A DNA stretch of 64,000 nucleotides from Novosphingobium barchaimii LL02 (GTDB lineage Bacteria; Pseudomonadota; Alphaproteobacteria; Sphingomonadales; Sphingomonadaceae): NCBI RefSeq assembly GCF_001046635.1, contig NZ_KQ130452.1, forward strand, positions 1,166,668-1,230,667, in the 5' to 3' direction. Position 1 is the first letter of the stretch, and each line of letters begins with the position of its first letter. Made by a program: the position numbers and the translations under genes. Below the pieces are notes generated by a model, which was not told the origin of the DNA, did not search any database, and saw only the letters and a list, made by a program, of their open reading frames with translations. This document shows positions 56,732-64,000 of this stretch, piece by piece.

Positions 56732-57670
56732 CTATTCCGCCCGCGGTTCGAACACCGACCACCCGGTACGCTGGACAAGCCGCTCCAGTGCCAGTTGCCC
56801 CAAATGCGAATTGCCTTCCTCGTTCAGCCCCGGTGACCACACCGCAATGCTGGCGATACCCGGCGCCACCGCCAGAATTCCGCCCCCCACGCCCGACTTG
56901 CCCGGCAGACCGATGCGAAACGCGAAGTCGCCCGAGTTGTCGTAATGCCCACAGGACATCATCAGCGCATTGATGCGCCGAGCCCGGCTTTCGGTAATGA
57001 TCCGGTGGCCTTCGCTCCGGCCGCCATCCATCAGGAAACGCCCCGCCAGAGCCAGTTGCCGGCAACTCATCGCCAGCGCGCAAAAGTGAAAATACGTCCC
57101 GAGCACCATGCCGACATCGCCGTGGATATTGCCGAACGCGCGCATGTAATTGGCCAGCGCCATATTCCGAAAGCCGGTGTCCTGCTCGGCCTGCGCCACG
57201 GTTTCGTCGATGCGGATCGTATCGTCACCCGCCAGTTCGCGCACGAAGCGCAGCATCTGCGCGATCGCCTCGCGCGGCTGCAGCCGCCCCAGCAGCACAT
57301 CGCACACGACGATGGCCCCTGCGTTGATGAAAGGATTGCGCGGAATGCCTTGCTCGGTTTCAAGCTGGACGATCGAATTGAAGGCACTGCCCGAAGGTTC
57401 GCGCCCCACCCGGCTCCACAACTGGTCGCCCACGGCGCCCAGCGCCAGCGTCAGCGCAAAGACCTTGGAAACCGACTGGATCGAAAACGCCTCTTCGGCA
57501 TCGCCCGAGGTATGGACGGTGCCGTCCGCCATCACCACCGCCAGCCCGAACTTGTCAGCGGGCACCGAGGCCAGCGGCGGAATATAGCTGGCAACGGTAC
57601 CGCGATGCTGCGCACCGTGCATCTCTGCGGCGATTTCGGTGACGATTTCGGCGATCGACGGCTTATGCAC
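56732..57670 (-). CDS. glsA: Glutaminase
   Basis: A 312-residue beta-lactamase-fold glutaminase. The catalytic SxxK is in [16 protein letters not shown] (residues about 62-77), with the [11 protein letters not shown] block, the [11 protein letters not shown] segment and [14 protein letters not shown] near the end. It converts glutamine to glutamate and ammonia. It is convergent with the antiporter, 34 bases away, and lies downstream of the secreted unknown/alaS operon. Confidence 0.94.
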   Translation of the reverse strand: MHKPSIAEIVTEIAAEMHGAQHRGTVASYIPPLASVPADKFGLAVVMADGTVHTSGDAEEAFSIQSVSKVFALTLALGAVGDQLWSRVGREPSGSAFNSIVQLETEQGIPRNPFINAGAIVVCDVLLGRLQPREAIAQMLRFVRELAGDDTIRIDETVAQAEQDTGFRNMALANYMRAFGNIHGDVGMVLGTYFHFCALAMSCRQLALAGRFLMDGGRSEGHRIITESRARRINALMMSCGHYDNSGDFAFRIGLPGKSGVGGGILAVAPGIASIAVWSPGLNEEGNSHLGQLALERLVQRTGWSVFEPRAE

Positions 57671-57718
57671 CTGTAATCCCCCACCTGCCCGGCCCAGCGC
57701 CTGCAGTAGCCGCCGCGA

Positions 57719-58180
57719 TCACTTCTTCGCGTTGTTTACCACGGCCAATCCGAAAGGCTGCTTGAGACCTTTCAGCTTCGAAGCTTCCTCCCAGAGACGG
57801 TTCTCCGGGTCAGATTCGGTGGTCAGGGTAGCGAGAAAACCACTCCGAACCGGCTTGAGCGTGATGCGGACCGCCTCCTCGCTCGGCCCGGCACCGCTCT
57901 CGTACCGTTCGAAGTAGCGGAACGCGAAGCCCTCCGCCGTTCGCTCCAGCGGGGCGATGTACGAGGTGTTGCACCAGCCTTCGCAAAGCACCGCCTCGAC
58001 TATCGGCTTGCCGCCTTCCGCGAAGAAACGCAGTTCCAGACCGCCAAGATCGCCAGTCTGCTCAGACATCCGCACCGAACCGTACAGGCCCACAGGCCAA
58101 CCTGGAGGCTCGTCGGCCGCAGCGGGCGCGGCGAACAGCAACGCCAGCGCCGCCACCAAAGGGGCGCGGGCGTGGATCAC
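57719..58180 (-). CDS. Secreted protein of unknown function, coupled to alaS
   Basis: A 153-residue protein I do not recognise. The N-terminus [22 protein letters not shown] is a signal peptide with an AxA cleavage site. The mature part is mostly beta strands ([31 protein letters not shown]) with a Cys pair in LCEGWC. It may be a periplasmic or outer-membrane accessory protein. The start overlaps the alaS stop in ATGA, so it is translated from the alaS mRNA. Confidence 0.72.
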   Translation of the reverse strand: MIHARAPLVAALALLFAAPAAADEPPGWPVGLYGSVRMSEQTGDLGGLELRFFAEGGKPIVEAVLCEGWCNTSYIAPLERTAEGFAFRYFERYESGAGPSEEAVRITLKPVRSGFLATLTTESDPENRLWEEASKLKGLKQPFGLAVVNNAKK

Positions 58181-60840
58181 CCCGCCAGCGCCGCCTTGAC
58201 CGCAGCGATTGCCTCTGCCGCCTTGTCGCCATCAGGTCCGCCGCCCTGTGCCATGTCAGCGCGGCCACCGCCGCCCTTGCCGCCCAGCGCCTCAACGCCC
58301 TTGCGGACGAGTTCGACGGCGCTGACCGTGGCGACCAGATCTTCGGTAACGGCAGCGGCGATGCTCGCCTTACCCTCGTTAACCGCGACGATCGCCGCGA
58401 CGCCCGAGCCAAGGCGCTGCTTGGCCTGATCGAGCAGGCCGCGCAGGTCCTTGGGGTCAAGCCCTTCAAGAACCTGGCCGGAGAACTTGATGCCGTTCAC
58501 TTCCTCGTCGGCAGCCTCGGCCTTGCCCGAACCGCCGCCCAGCGCGAGCGCCTTCTTGGCTTCAGCCAGTTCGCGCTCCAGCTTGCGGCGTTCGTCGAGC
58601 AGTGCGGCAACGCGCGCTTCGACGTCCTCAGGCGTGGTACGCAGCAGGCCGGCGGCGTTCTTGAGCGCGTCTTCGCGGCTGACCAGCCACTGGCGCGCGC
58701 CTTCGCCGGTCATCGCCTCGATACGGCGAACGCCTGAAGACACCGCGCTTTCCGCCACGATGCGGAACACACCGATATCGCCAGTGGCGCGGACGTGGGT
58801 TCCGCCGCAAAGCTCGACCGAATAGGAACGGTCGCCGGAATTGCGGCCCATCGAAAGCACGCGAACTTCATCGCCGTACTTTTCGCCGAACAGCGCCATC
58901 GCGCCTGCGGCAACAGCATCGTCCGGCGCCATCAGGCGGGTGAGAACCTGTTCGTTGGCGCGGATCTCGGCGTTCACTTCGGCCTCGATCGCCGCCACAT
59001 CCTCGTCGGTCAGGGGCTTGGGGTGCGAATAGTCGAAGCGCAGGCGCTCGGCGCCGACCATCGAACCCTTCTGGGTCACGTGCTCACCAAGACGACCCCG
59101 CAGTGCCGCGTGAAGCAGGTGCGTGGCCGAATGGTTGGCGCGGACCGCATCGCGGCGCGTAGCATCGACCAGGAGGTTGACCACATCGCCCACCTTGATC
59201 GTGCCCGCATCGACGCGGCCGGTCATCGCATGAAGGCGTCCGAGCGGCTTGGCGGTGTCCTCGATCGTGATCGCAAGCGCGCTGCCATCCGATCCAGCGC
59301 CGCCGGTGATGGTGCCGGCATCGCCGACCTGACCGCCCGATTCACCGTAGAACGGGGTCTGGTTGGTAAGGACGGTGACGCTCTCTCCGGCGCTGGCGGT
59401 TTCCACTTCCTTGCCATCACGTACCAGTGCCACGACCCGGCCTTCACCGCTGGTCGAGGTGTAGCCGGTGAACTCGCCGGCACCTTCGCGCTCGGCGATG
59501 TCGAACCACACTTCGCTGTCGGCAGCCTGGCCAGAGCCCTTCCATGCAGCGCGAGCAGCAGCCTTCTGCTGCGCCATGGCGGCATCGAAGCCGGCCTTGT
59601 CGACGGCAATACCGCGCGAACGCAGCGCGTCCTCCGTCAGATCGTAGGGGAAGCCGAAGGTGTCATAGAGCTTGAACGCGGTTTCGCCGGGCAGTTCGCC
59701 GCCCTCACCCAGGTCTGCGGTCGCTTCGTCGAGCAGCTTGATGCCATTCGACAGCGTGCGGCGGAACTGGACTTCCTCGCGCTCCAGCGTTTCCTCGATC
59801 AGCGGCTGCGCGCGGCCGAGTTCGGGATAGGCCTGGCCCATTTCCGCGACGAGCGCCGGCACCAGACGGTGCATCAGCGGATCGCGCGCGCCGAGCAGGT
59901 GCGCGTGCCGCATGGCGCGGCGCATGATGCGGCGAAGCACGTAGCCGCGCCCCTCATTGGACGGCAGCACGCCGTCGGCCAGCAGGAAACTGGTCGAACG
60001 GAGGTGGTCGGCGATGACGCGGTGGCTGGCGCGACTGTCACCTTGCGCGGCCACGCCGGTCAGGCTTTCAGAGGCGGCGATGAGCGCCTTGAACGTATCG
60101 ATGTCGTAGTTGTCATGCACGCCCTGCATCACGGCCGAGACGCGCTCCAGCCCCATGCCGGTATCGATCGAGGGCTTCGGTAGATTTCCGACGATCTCGC
60201 CGGCCGACTGCTCGAACTGCATGAACACGAGGTTCCAGATTTCGATGAAGCGGTCGCCGTCCTCTTCCGGCGATCCCGGAGGGCCGCCCCAGATGTGGTC
60301 GCCGTGATCGAAGAAGATTTCCGAGCACGGTCCGCAGGGGCCTTCATCGCCCATTGCCCAGAAGTTATCCTTCGTGGGAATGCGGATGATCTTGCTCTCG
60401 GGCAAGCCGGCGATCTTCTTCCACAAGTCGAATGCTTCGTCGTCCGTATGGTAGACGGTGACCAGCAGCTTCTCGACCGGGAGCGCCCATTCCTTCGTCA
60501 GCAGGTTCCAGGCGTTGGTGATCGCCTGCTCCTTGAAATAGTCGCCGAAGGAGAAGTTACCCAGCATTTCGAAGAAGGTGTGATGGCGGGCTGTGTACCC
60601 GACGTTGTCCAGATCGTTATGCTTGCCGCCGGCGCGGACGCACTTCTGCGAGGAAGTGGCGCGCGGGACCGAACGGGTCTCAAGGCCCGTAAACACGTTC
60701 TTGAACGGCACCATGCCGGCATTCACGAACATCAGCGTGGGGTCGTTGTAAGGAACGAGCGGCGCTGACTGAACGGCCTCGTGACCATTGCTTGCGAAAT
60801 AGTCGAGGAAGGACCGGCGGATTTCGTTGGTCGTCTGCAT
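58177..60840 (-). CDS. alaS: Alanyl-tRNA synthetase
   Basis: An 887-residue class II synthetase. The catalytic domain has [34 protein letters not shown]; the editing domain has [12 protein letters not shown] and [13 protein letters not shown]; the C-terminal DHHA1/C-Ala domain follows with a glycine-rich end. It charges tRNA-Ala and clears mischarged glycine and serine. The ATG at 60840 is the family start. Transcription starts in the 240-base gap after recA; the small secreted gene is its overlapping partner. Confidence 0.97.
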   Translation of the reverse strand: MQTTNEIRRSFLDYFASNGHEAVQSAPLVPYNDPTLMFVNAGMVPFKNVFTGLETRSVPRATSSQKCVRAGGKHNDLDNVGYTARHHTFFEMLGNFSFGDYFKEQAITNAWNLLTKEWALPVEKLLVTVYHTDDEAFDLWKKIAGLPESKIIRIPTKDNFWAMGDEGPCGPCSEIFFDHGDHIWGGPPGSPEEDGDRFIEIWNLVFMQFEQSAGEIVGNLPKPSIDTGMGLERVSAVMQGVHDNYDIDTFKALIAASESLTGVAAQGDSRASHRVIADHLRSTSFLLADGVLPSNEGRGYVLRRIMRRAMRHAHLLGARDPLMHRLVPALVAEMGQAYPELGRAQPLIEETLEREEVQFRRTLSNGIKLLDEATADLGEGGELPGETAFKLYDTFGFPYDLTEDALRSRGIAVDKAGFDAAMAQQKAAARAAWKGSGQAADSEVWFDIAEREGAGEFTGYTSTSGEGRVVALVRDGKEVETASAGESVTVLTNQTPFYGESGGQVGDAGTITGGAGSDGSALAITIEDTAKPLGRLHAMTGRVDAGTIKVGDVVNLLVDATRRDAVRANHSATHLLHAALRGRLGEHVTQKGSMVGAERLRFDYSHPKPLTDEDVAAIEAEVNAEIRANEQVLTRLMAPDDAVAAGAMALFGEKYGDEVRVLSMGRNSGDRSYSVELCGGTHVRATGDIGVFRIVAESAVSSGVRRIEAMTGEGARQWLVSREDALKNAAGLLRTTPEDVEARVAALLDERRKLERELAEAKKALALGGGSGKAEAADEEVNGIKFSGQVLEGLDPKDLRGLLDQAKQRLGSGVAAIVAVNEGKASIAAAVTEDLVATVSAVELVRKGVEALGGKGGGGRADMAQGGGPDGDKAAEAIAAVKAALAG

Positions 60841-60978
60841 AGTTCGGGCCGATAATGCAGGTGCGCGAGGTCGGCAAGCGCTTGTCTGCGGTCAGACTGT
60901 TCGGGAAACACGATAAGAGTGTCGAATTGCGCCTCGCTGTGGCGAAGACAGCCCACTGTTGTGACCGTTCTCATATGC

Positions 60979-61028
60979 GGAAGGGCACGGCGGGATACGC
61001 AAAGTTGCGCAAACCGCCGTGCCCTTCC
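60979..61028. repeat. Perfect 15-base-armed inverted repeat between recA and alaS
   Basis: GGAAGGGCACGGCGG (60979-60993) and its exact complement CCGCCGTGCCCTTCC (61014-61028) flank a 20-base loop. A smaller hairpin ACCATCC-TGC-GGATGGT (61029-61045) is adjacent. No T run follows on either strand, so it may be structural, a processing site or an operator for alaS. Confidence 0.7.
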
Positions 61029-61046
61029 ACCATCCTGCGGATGGTT

Positions 61047-61072
61047 CCCTCCCCAAGCACGCTCGGAGAGGG
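61047..61072 (-). terminator. Hairpin just downstream of recA
   Basis: On the minus strand CCCTCTCCGAGC pairs with GCTTGGGGAGGG (two G-U pairs) around GT, 7 bases after the recA stop. It is similar to the hairpin after bamD, suggesting a repeated terminator-like element. Confidence 0.6.
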
Positions 61073-61079
61073 TCTGGTT

Positions 61080-62153
61080 TTAGTCGTCGTCGCTTTCGGT
61101 CGGGCCGACCATCATCTCTTCGGCGAGGCCTTCGGTCTTTGTGCGGATCGCCTTTTCGAGACGGTCTGCGACTTCCGGGTTTGCCTTCAGGTAAGCCTTG
61201 GAGTTTTCACGGCCCTGACCGATGCGGATCGAATCGTAGCTGAACCACGCGCCCGACTTCTCGACGATCCCGGCCTTGACGCCGAGATCGAGGATTTCGC
61301 CGATCTTGGAGACGCCTTCACCGTACATGATGTCGAATTCGACCTGCTTGAACGGCGGTGCGACCTTGTTCTTCACCACCTTCACGCGGGTTGCGTTGCC
61401 GACGACCTCGTCCTTGTCCTTGATCGCGCCGGTCCGGCGGATGTCGAGACGGACCGAGGCGTAGAACTTCAGGGCGTTGCCGCCCGTGGTCGTTTCCGGG
61501 TTTCCGTACATGACGCCGATCTTCATGCGCAGCTGGTTGATGAAGATCACCATGCAGCGCGAACGACTGATCGAGCCGGTGAGCTTGCGCAGCGACTGGC
61601 TCATCAGGCGGGCCTGAAGACCGACGTGGCTGTCGCCCATCTCACCTTCGATTTCAGCGCGGGGGACCAGCGCGGCCACCGAGTCAACCACCAGAACGTC
61701 GATCGCGTTTGAACGCACCAGGGTGTCGACGATTTCGAGCGCCTGCTCACCCGTGTCGGGCTGCGAAACGATGAGTTCGTCGATGTTGACGCCCAGCTTC
61801 TTGGCATAGACCGGGTCGAGCGCGTGTTCGGCATCGATAAACGCGGCGGTGCCGCCGGTCTTCTGCGCCTCGGCAATGACGTGCAGCGCCAAGGTGGTCT
61901 TGCCCGAGCTTTCCGGGCCGTAAATCTCGATCACGCGGCCACGCGGCAAGCCGCCGACGCCAAGCGCGATATCGAGGCCGAGCGAACCGGTTGAGATCGC
62001 CTCGACCTGCATCGTTTCCTTCGAGCCCAGCTTCATCGCCGAGCCCTTTCCGAACGCCTTGTCGATCTGGGCAAGCGCTGCCTCTAGGGCCTTTTGACGG
62101 TCCATTGCGTCCTTTTCCTTGCCTTCCTGGATCAGCTTGAGCTGAGCAGCCAT
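61080..62153 (-). CDS. recA: Recombinase RecA
   Basis: A 357-residue recombinase. Walker A is GPESSGKTT (residues 79-87), Walker [11 protein letters not shown], the L2 loop [22 protein letters not shown] and the acidic tail ESDDD are present. It promotes strand exchange and LexA self-cleavage. The ATG at 62153 has GGGGAAG upstream; an internal ATG at residue 17 is less likely. An SOS box lies 77 bases upstream. It is downstream of cckA on the same strand but has its own promoter. Confidence 0.97.
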   Translation of the reverse strand: MAAQLKLIQEGKEKDAMDRQKALEAALAQIDKAFGKGSAMKLGSKETMQVEAISTGSLGLDIALGVGGLPRGRVIEIYGPESSGKTTLALHVIAEAQKTGGTAAFIDAEHALDPVYAKKLGVNIDELIVSQPDTGEQALEIVDTLVRSNAIDVLVVDSVAALVPRAEIEGEMGDSHVGLQARLMSQSLRKLTGSISRSRCMVIFINQLRMKIGVMYGNPETTTGGNALKFYASVRLDIRRTGAIKDKDEVVGNATRVKVVKNKVAPPFKQVEFDIMYGEGVSKIGEILDLGVKAGIVEKSGAWFSYDSIRIGQGRENSKAYLKANPEVADRLEKAIRTKTEGLAEEMMVGPTESDDD

Positions 62154-62229
62154 GTCTCTTCCCCTTTGCTACCGGGCTGACCGGAAAGGTCAACGTCACG
62201 AAGGGCTGTGTATTCTCTTTGTTCTCATA

Positions 62230-62244
62230 GAACAAGAGGGGAAC
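62230..62244 (-). promoter_or_regulatory. SOS (LexA) box of recA
   Basis: On the minus strand GTTCCCCTCTTGTTC matches GTTC-N7-GTTC, the LexA site of alphaproteobacteria. It overlaps a second dyad TTGTTC-N5-GAACAA (62219-62235). The position about 80 bases upstream of the ATG fits the recA promoter. Confidence 0.9.
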
Positions 62245-62286
62245 TTTGGCAGATTTCCGTTTTTTAACGGCTGCCTGCCGTGCGAA

Positions 62287-64000
62287 TCAGCCCTGGGCCA
62301 TATGCGCCAGAACTTCCCCGACTTTTTCTGACAGTTGCTGCACCGAGAACGGCTTGGGCATGAACCAGGCATTGGGGATGCCGATCTGCTTGCGCAGTTG
62401 CTCCTCTGCGTAACCCGACATGAACAGCACCGGCAGGTTCGGGGCGAAGCGGCGAATCTCGCGCGCCATGGCCGGGCCGTCCATCGTCGGCATGACGACG
62501 TCGGAGACGACGATGTCGAACTTGCCGCCTTCCTGCACCAGTTCCAGCCCCTCTTCGCCGTCGCGCGCGCAAGTGACCTGATAGCCCTGGCGGGTAAGCG
62601 CGCGTTCGGCGACGATGCGGACCGGGTCCTCATCCTCAACCAGCAGGATCGAGCCGCCGCCCGCCCACTGGGTCGGTGGGGGTACGGGTTTGGCCTGGGC
62701 GATCTCGGGGGTACTGCCGGGGGCAACGTGGTGGACCGGGAGGTAGACAGTGAAGCGCGTCCCCTTGCCCACTTCGCTTTCCGCGAAGATAAAGCCGCCG
62801 GACTGCTTGACGATGCCGTAGACGGTGGAGAGGCCCAGGCCCGTGCCCTTGCCCTGCTCCTTGGTGGTGAAGAACGGCTCGAAGATCTTGCCAAGGATTT
62901 CAGGCGGAATGCCGCCGCCCGAATCCTCGACGATGAGCGCGGTATATTCGCCTGCCGGGATGATCTCGCTGCGCATCGCGCGCACATCAGTGGTGGTGAC
63001 CTTGCGAGTGGCGAGGACGAGGCGGCCCGAGGCATCGCCGCGCGACTGCATGGCGTCTCGCGCGTTCACCGCAAGGTTGACGATGACTTGCTCGACCTGG
63101 GTCGGGTCAGCGCGCACCGGGCCAAGATCACGGTCGTGAGTGACGACGAGCTGGATTTTCTCGCCGATCAGACGGCGCAGCATCTGCGAGACGTCGGCGA
63201 CGATATCAGGCAGCTGCAGGGTCTCCGGGCGCAGCGTCTGCTGGCGCGAGAAGGCCAGCAGCTGCCGGGTCAGCGAGGCGGCACGGTTGGAATTCGCGCG
63301 AATCTGCTGAATGTCGTCATAGTCCGAATCGCCGGGGGTATGGCGCATCAACATGAGGTCGCAGGTGCCCAGGATCGCGGTGAGCACATTGTTGAAATCA
63401 TGCGCAACGCCGCCCGCGAGCTGGCCGACCGCCTGCATCTTGGTGGCCTGCGCAACCTGACGCTTGAGGCGGATTTCCTCGGAGGTATCGGTCAGGCCAA
63501 GCAGGACCGCAGCCTCTCCCAGCCCGCGCACGCCTGCAAGACTGAGCGAAACCGGGTCCTCGGGCTGCGCGACCAGACGGACGGCAAGGTCGCCCGCAGC
63601 GGCAGGCCCTTGCGCAAAGCGGCGAATGGCTTCCGATAGCGCCCGCTTGTCATCCTTGACGACGAGGTCGGTGGGGTAGGTCGGCGGCTCGTGACCTTCG
63701 TGACCAGCCGCGCGCATGAAGGCGGGGTTGGCGAAAAGCAGGCGACCGTCGCGGTCGGCCATGGCGAGACCGAGCGGCAACTGGCTGAGCAACGCTTCGA
63801 GGTGCGGCGCGGCGCCGGTGCCGCCGGCGCTGGCGCCAATACCCTGCCCCGCCTCGATGACCAGCATCAGCGAGGGCGTGGTATTGGGATCAGGCTCGTT
63901 CGCACTGTCGGGGTCGGCAACGGGGACGTGGTAGAGCACCAGCGCCCCGCCGCGTCCGCTGTCACGGGCCCAGCCAATGCGCTCGCCTTCCTCCTGACTG
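62287..64000 (-). CDS. cckA: Cell-cycle histidine kinase CckA (C-terminal part, 5' end off the window)
   Basis: The reading frame stays open to position 64000, so the N-terminal membrane segments are missing. Visible, in order: a PAS domain ([22 protein letters not shown]), the phospho-acceptor histidine in [22 protein letters not shown], the ATPase ([39 protein letters not shown]) and a receiver domain ([30 protein letters not shown]). In Caulobacter it controls CtrA and CpdR through ChpT and switches to phosphatase when c-di-GMP rises. It is upstream of recA on the same strand. Confidence 0.95.
   Translation of the reverse strand, partial: SQEEGERIGWARDSGRGGALVLYHVPVADPDSANEPDPNTTPSLMLVIEAGQGIGASAGGTGAAPHLEALLSQLPLGLAMADRDGRLLFANPAFMRAAGHEGHEPPTYPTDLVVKDDKRALSEAIRRFAQGPAAAGDLAVRLVAQPEDPVSLSLAGVRGLGEAAVLLGLTDTSEEIRLKRQVAQATKMQAVGQLAGGVAHDFNNVLTAILGTCDLMLMRHTPGDSDYDDIQQIRANSNRAASLTRQLLAFSRQQTLRPETLQLPDIVADVSQMLRRLIGEKIQLVVTHDRDLGPVRADPTQVEQVIVNLAVNARDAMQSRGDASGRLVLATRKVTTTDVRAMRSEIIPAGEYTALIVEDSGGGIPPEILGKIFEPFFTTKEQGKGTGLGLSTVYGIVKQSGGFIFAESEVGKGTRFTVYLPVHHVAPGSTPEIAQAKPVPPPTQWAGGGSILLVEDEDPVRIVAERALTRQGYQVTCARDGEEGLELVQEGGKFDIVVSDVVMPTMDGPAMAREIRRFAPNLPVLFMSGYAEEQLRKQIGIPNAWFMPKPFSVQQLSEKVGEVLAHMAQG

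Overview
The window is a high-GC, gene-dense piece of an alphaproteobacterial chromosome, most likely from the Sphingomonadales and probably Novosphingobium or a close relative. The grounds are the CckA, CpdR and SciP cell-cycle proteins, a recA promoter with the alphaproteobacterial GTTC-N7-GTTC SOS box, a SapC-family protein, a sphingomonad-style TonB receptor, a eukaryote-like NADP-isocitrate dehydrogenase and a B3 metallo-beta-lactamase of a type known from Novosphingobium. I see no transposase, prophage, CRISPR array or integrase; almost everything looks like core or stable accessory chromosome.

Layout. 1-4.0 kb: a DUF6438 lipoprotein, then a minus-strand group of small alpha/beta-barrel proteins (NTF2-like, ABM, Dabb fused to PASTA), a zinc-free MDR reductase and a TetR regulator, probably an uncharacterised catabolic operon. 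4.2-10.2 kb: orphan histidine kinase, DUF924, a phospholipase D protein, cstA-ybdD. 10.3-14.7 kb: enoyl-CoA hydratase, nitronate monooxygenase, an RhlE-like RNA helicase and a secreted unknown. 14.8-20.7 kb: FAD oxidase, sapC, a candidate small RNA carrying CCUCCUCCC, N-formylglutamate amidohydrolase, cpdR, tRNA-Val(GAC) and icd. 20.7-25.4 kb: TauD-type dioxygenase with a TetR regulator, a PA0069-type radical SAM protein, a small membrane protein and an acyl-CoA synthetase. 25.7-33.7 kb: dnaE, a secreted carboxylesterase, DUF3297-gpx and lolC/E-lolD.

33.9-45.4 kb: purF overlapping an SDR gene, a PilZ gene, a BlaI/M56-peptidase pair with a visible operator, HdeD-like protein, sdhC-sdhD-sdhA without sdhB, a B3 beta-lactamase overlapping prmA, a second PilZ gene and sciP. 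45.5-54.7 kb: the bamD, recN and ligA genes, interrupted by a TonB receptor locus (between bamD and recN) and an Fe/2OG oxygenase (between recN and ligA). 54.9-64 kb: a KefB-like antiporter, glutaminase, alaS with an overlapping secreted unknown, recA and the C-terminal part of cckA, which runs off the right edge.

Three of the proteins that control the master regulator CtrA in Caulobacter (CckA kinase, CpdR adaptor, SciP inhibitor) lie within 45 kb of each other, though ctrA itself is not here. The most promising uncharacterised items are the CCUCCUCCC small RNA at about 17.3 kb, the Dabb-PASTA fusion and its operon, the leader ORF and orphan promoter-palindrome beside the TonB receptor, the repeated TTAACG sites upstream of sciP, and the translational coupling of a beta-lactamase to prmA. 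I found no clearly novel multi-gene defence or mobile system.
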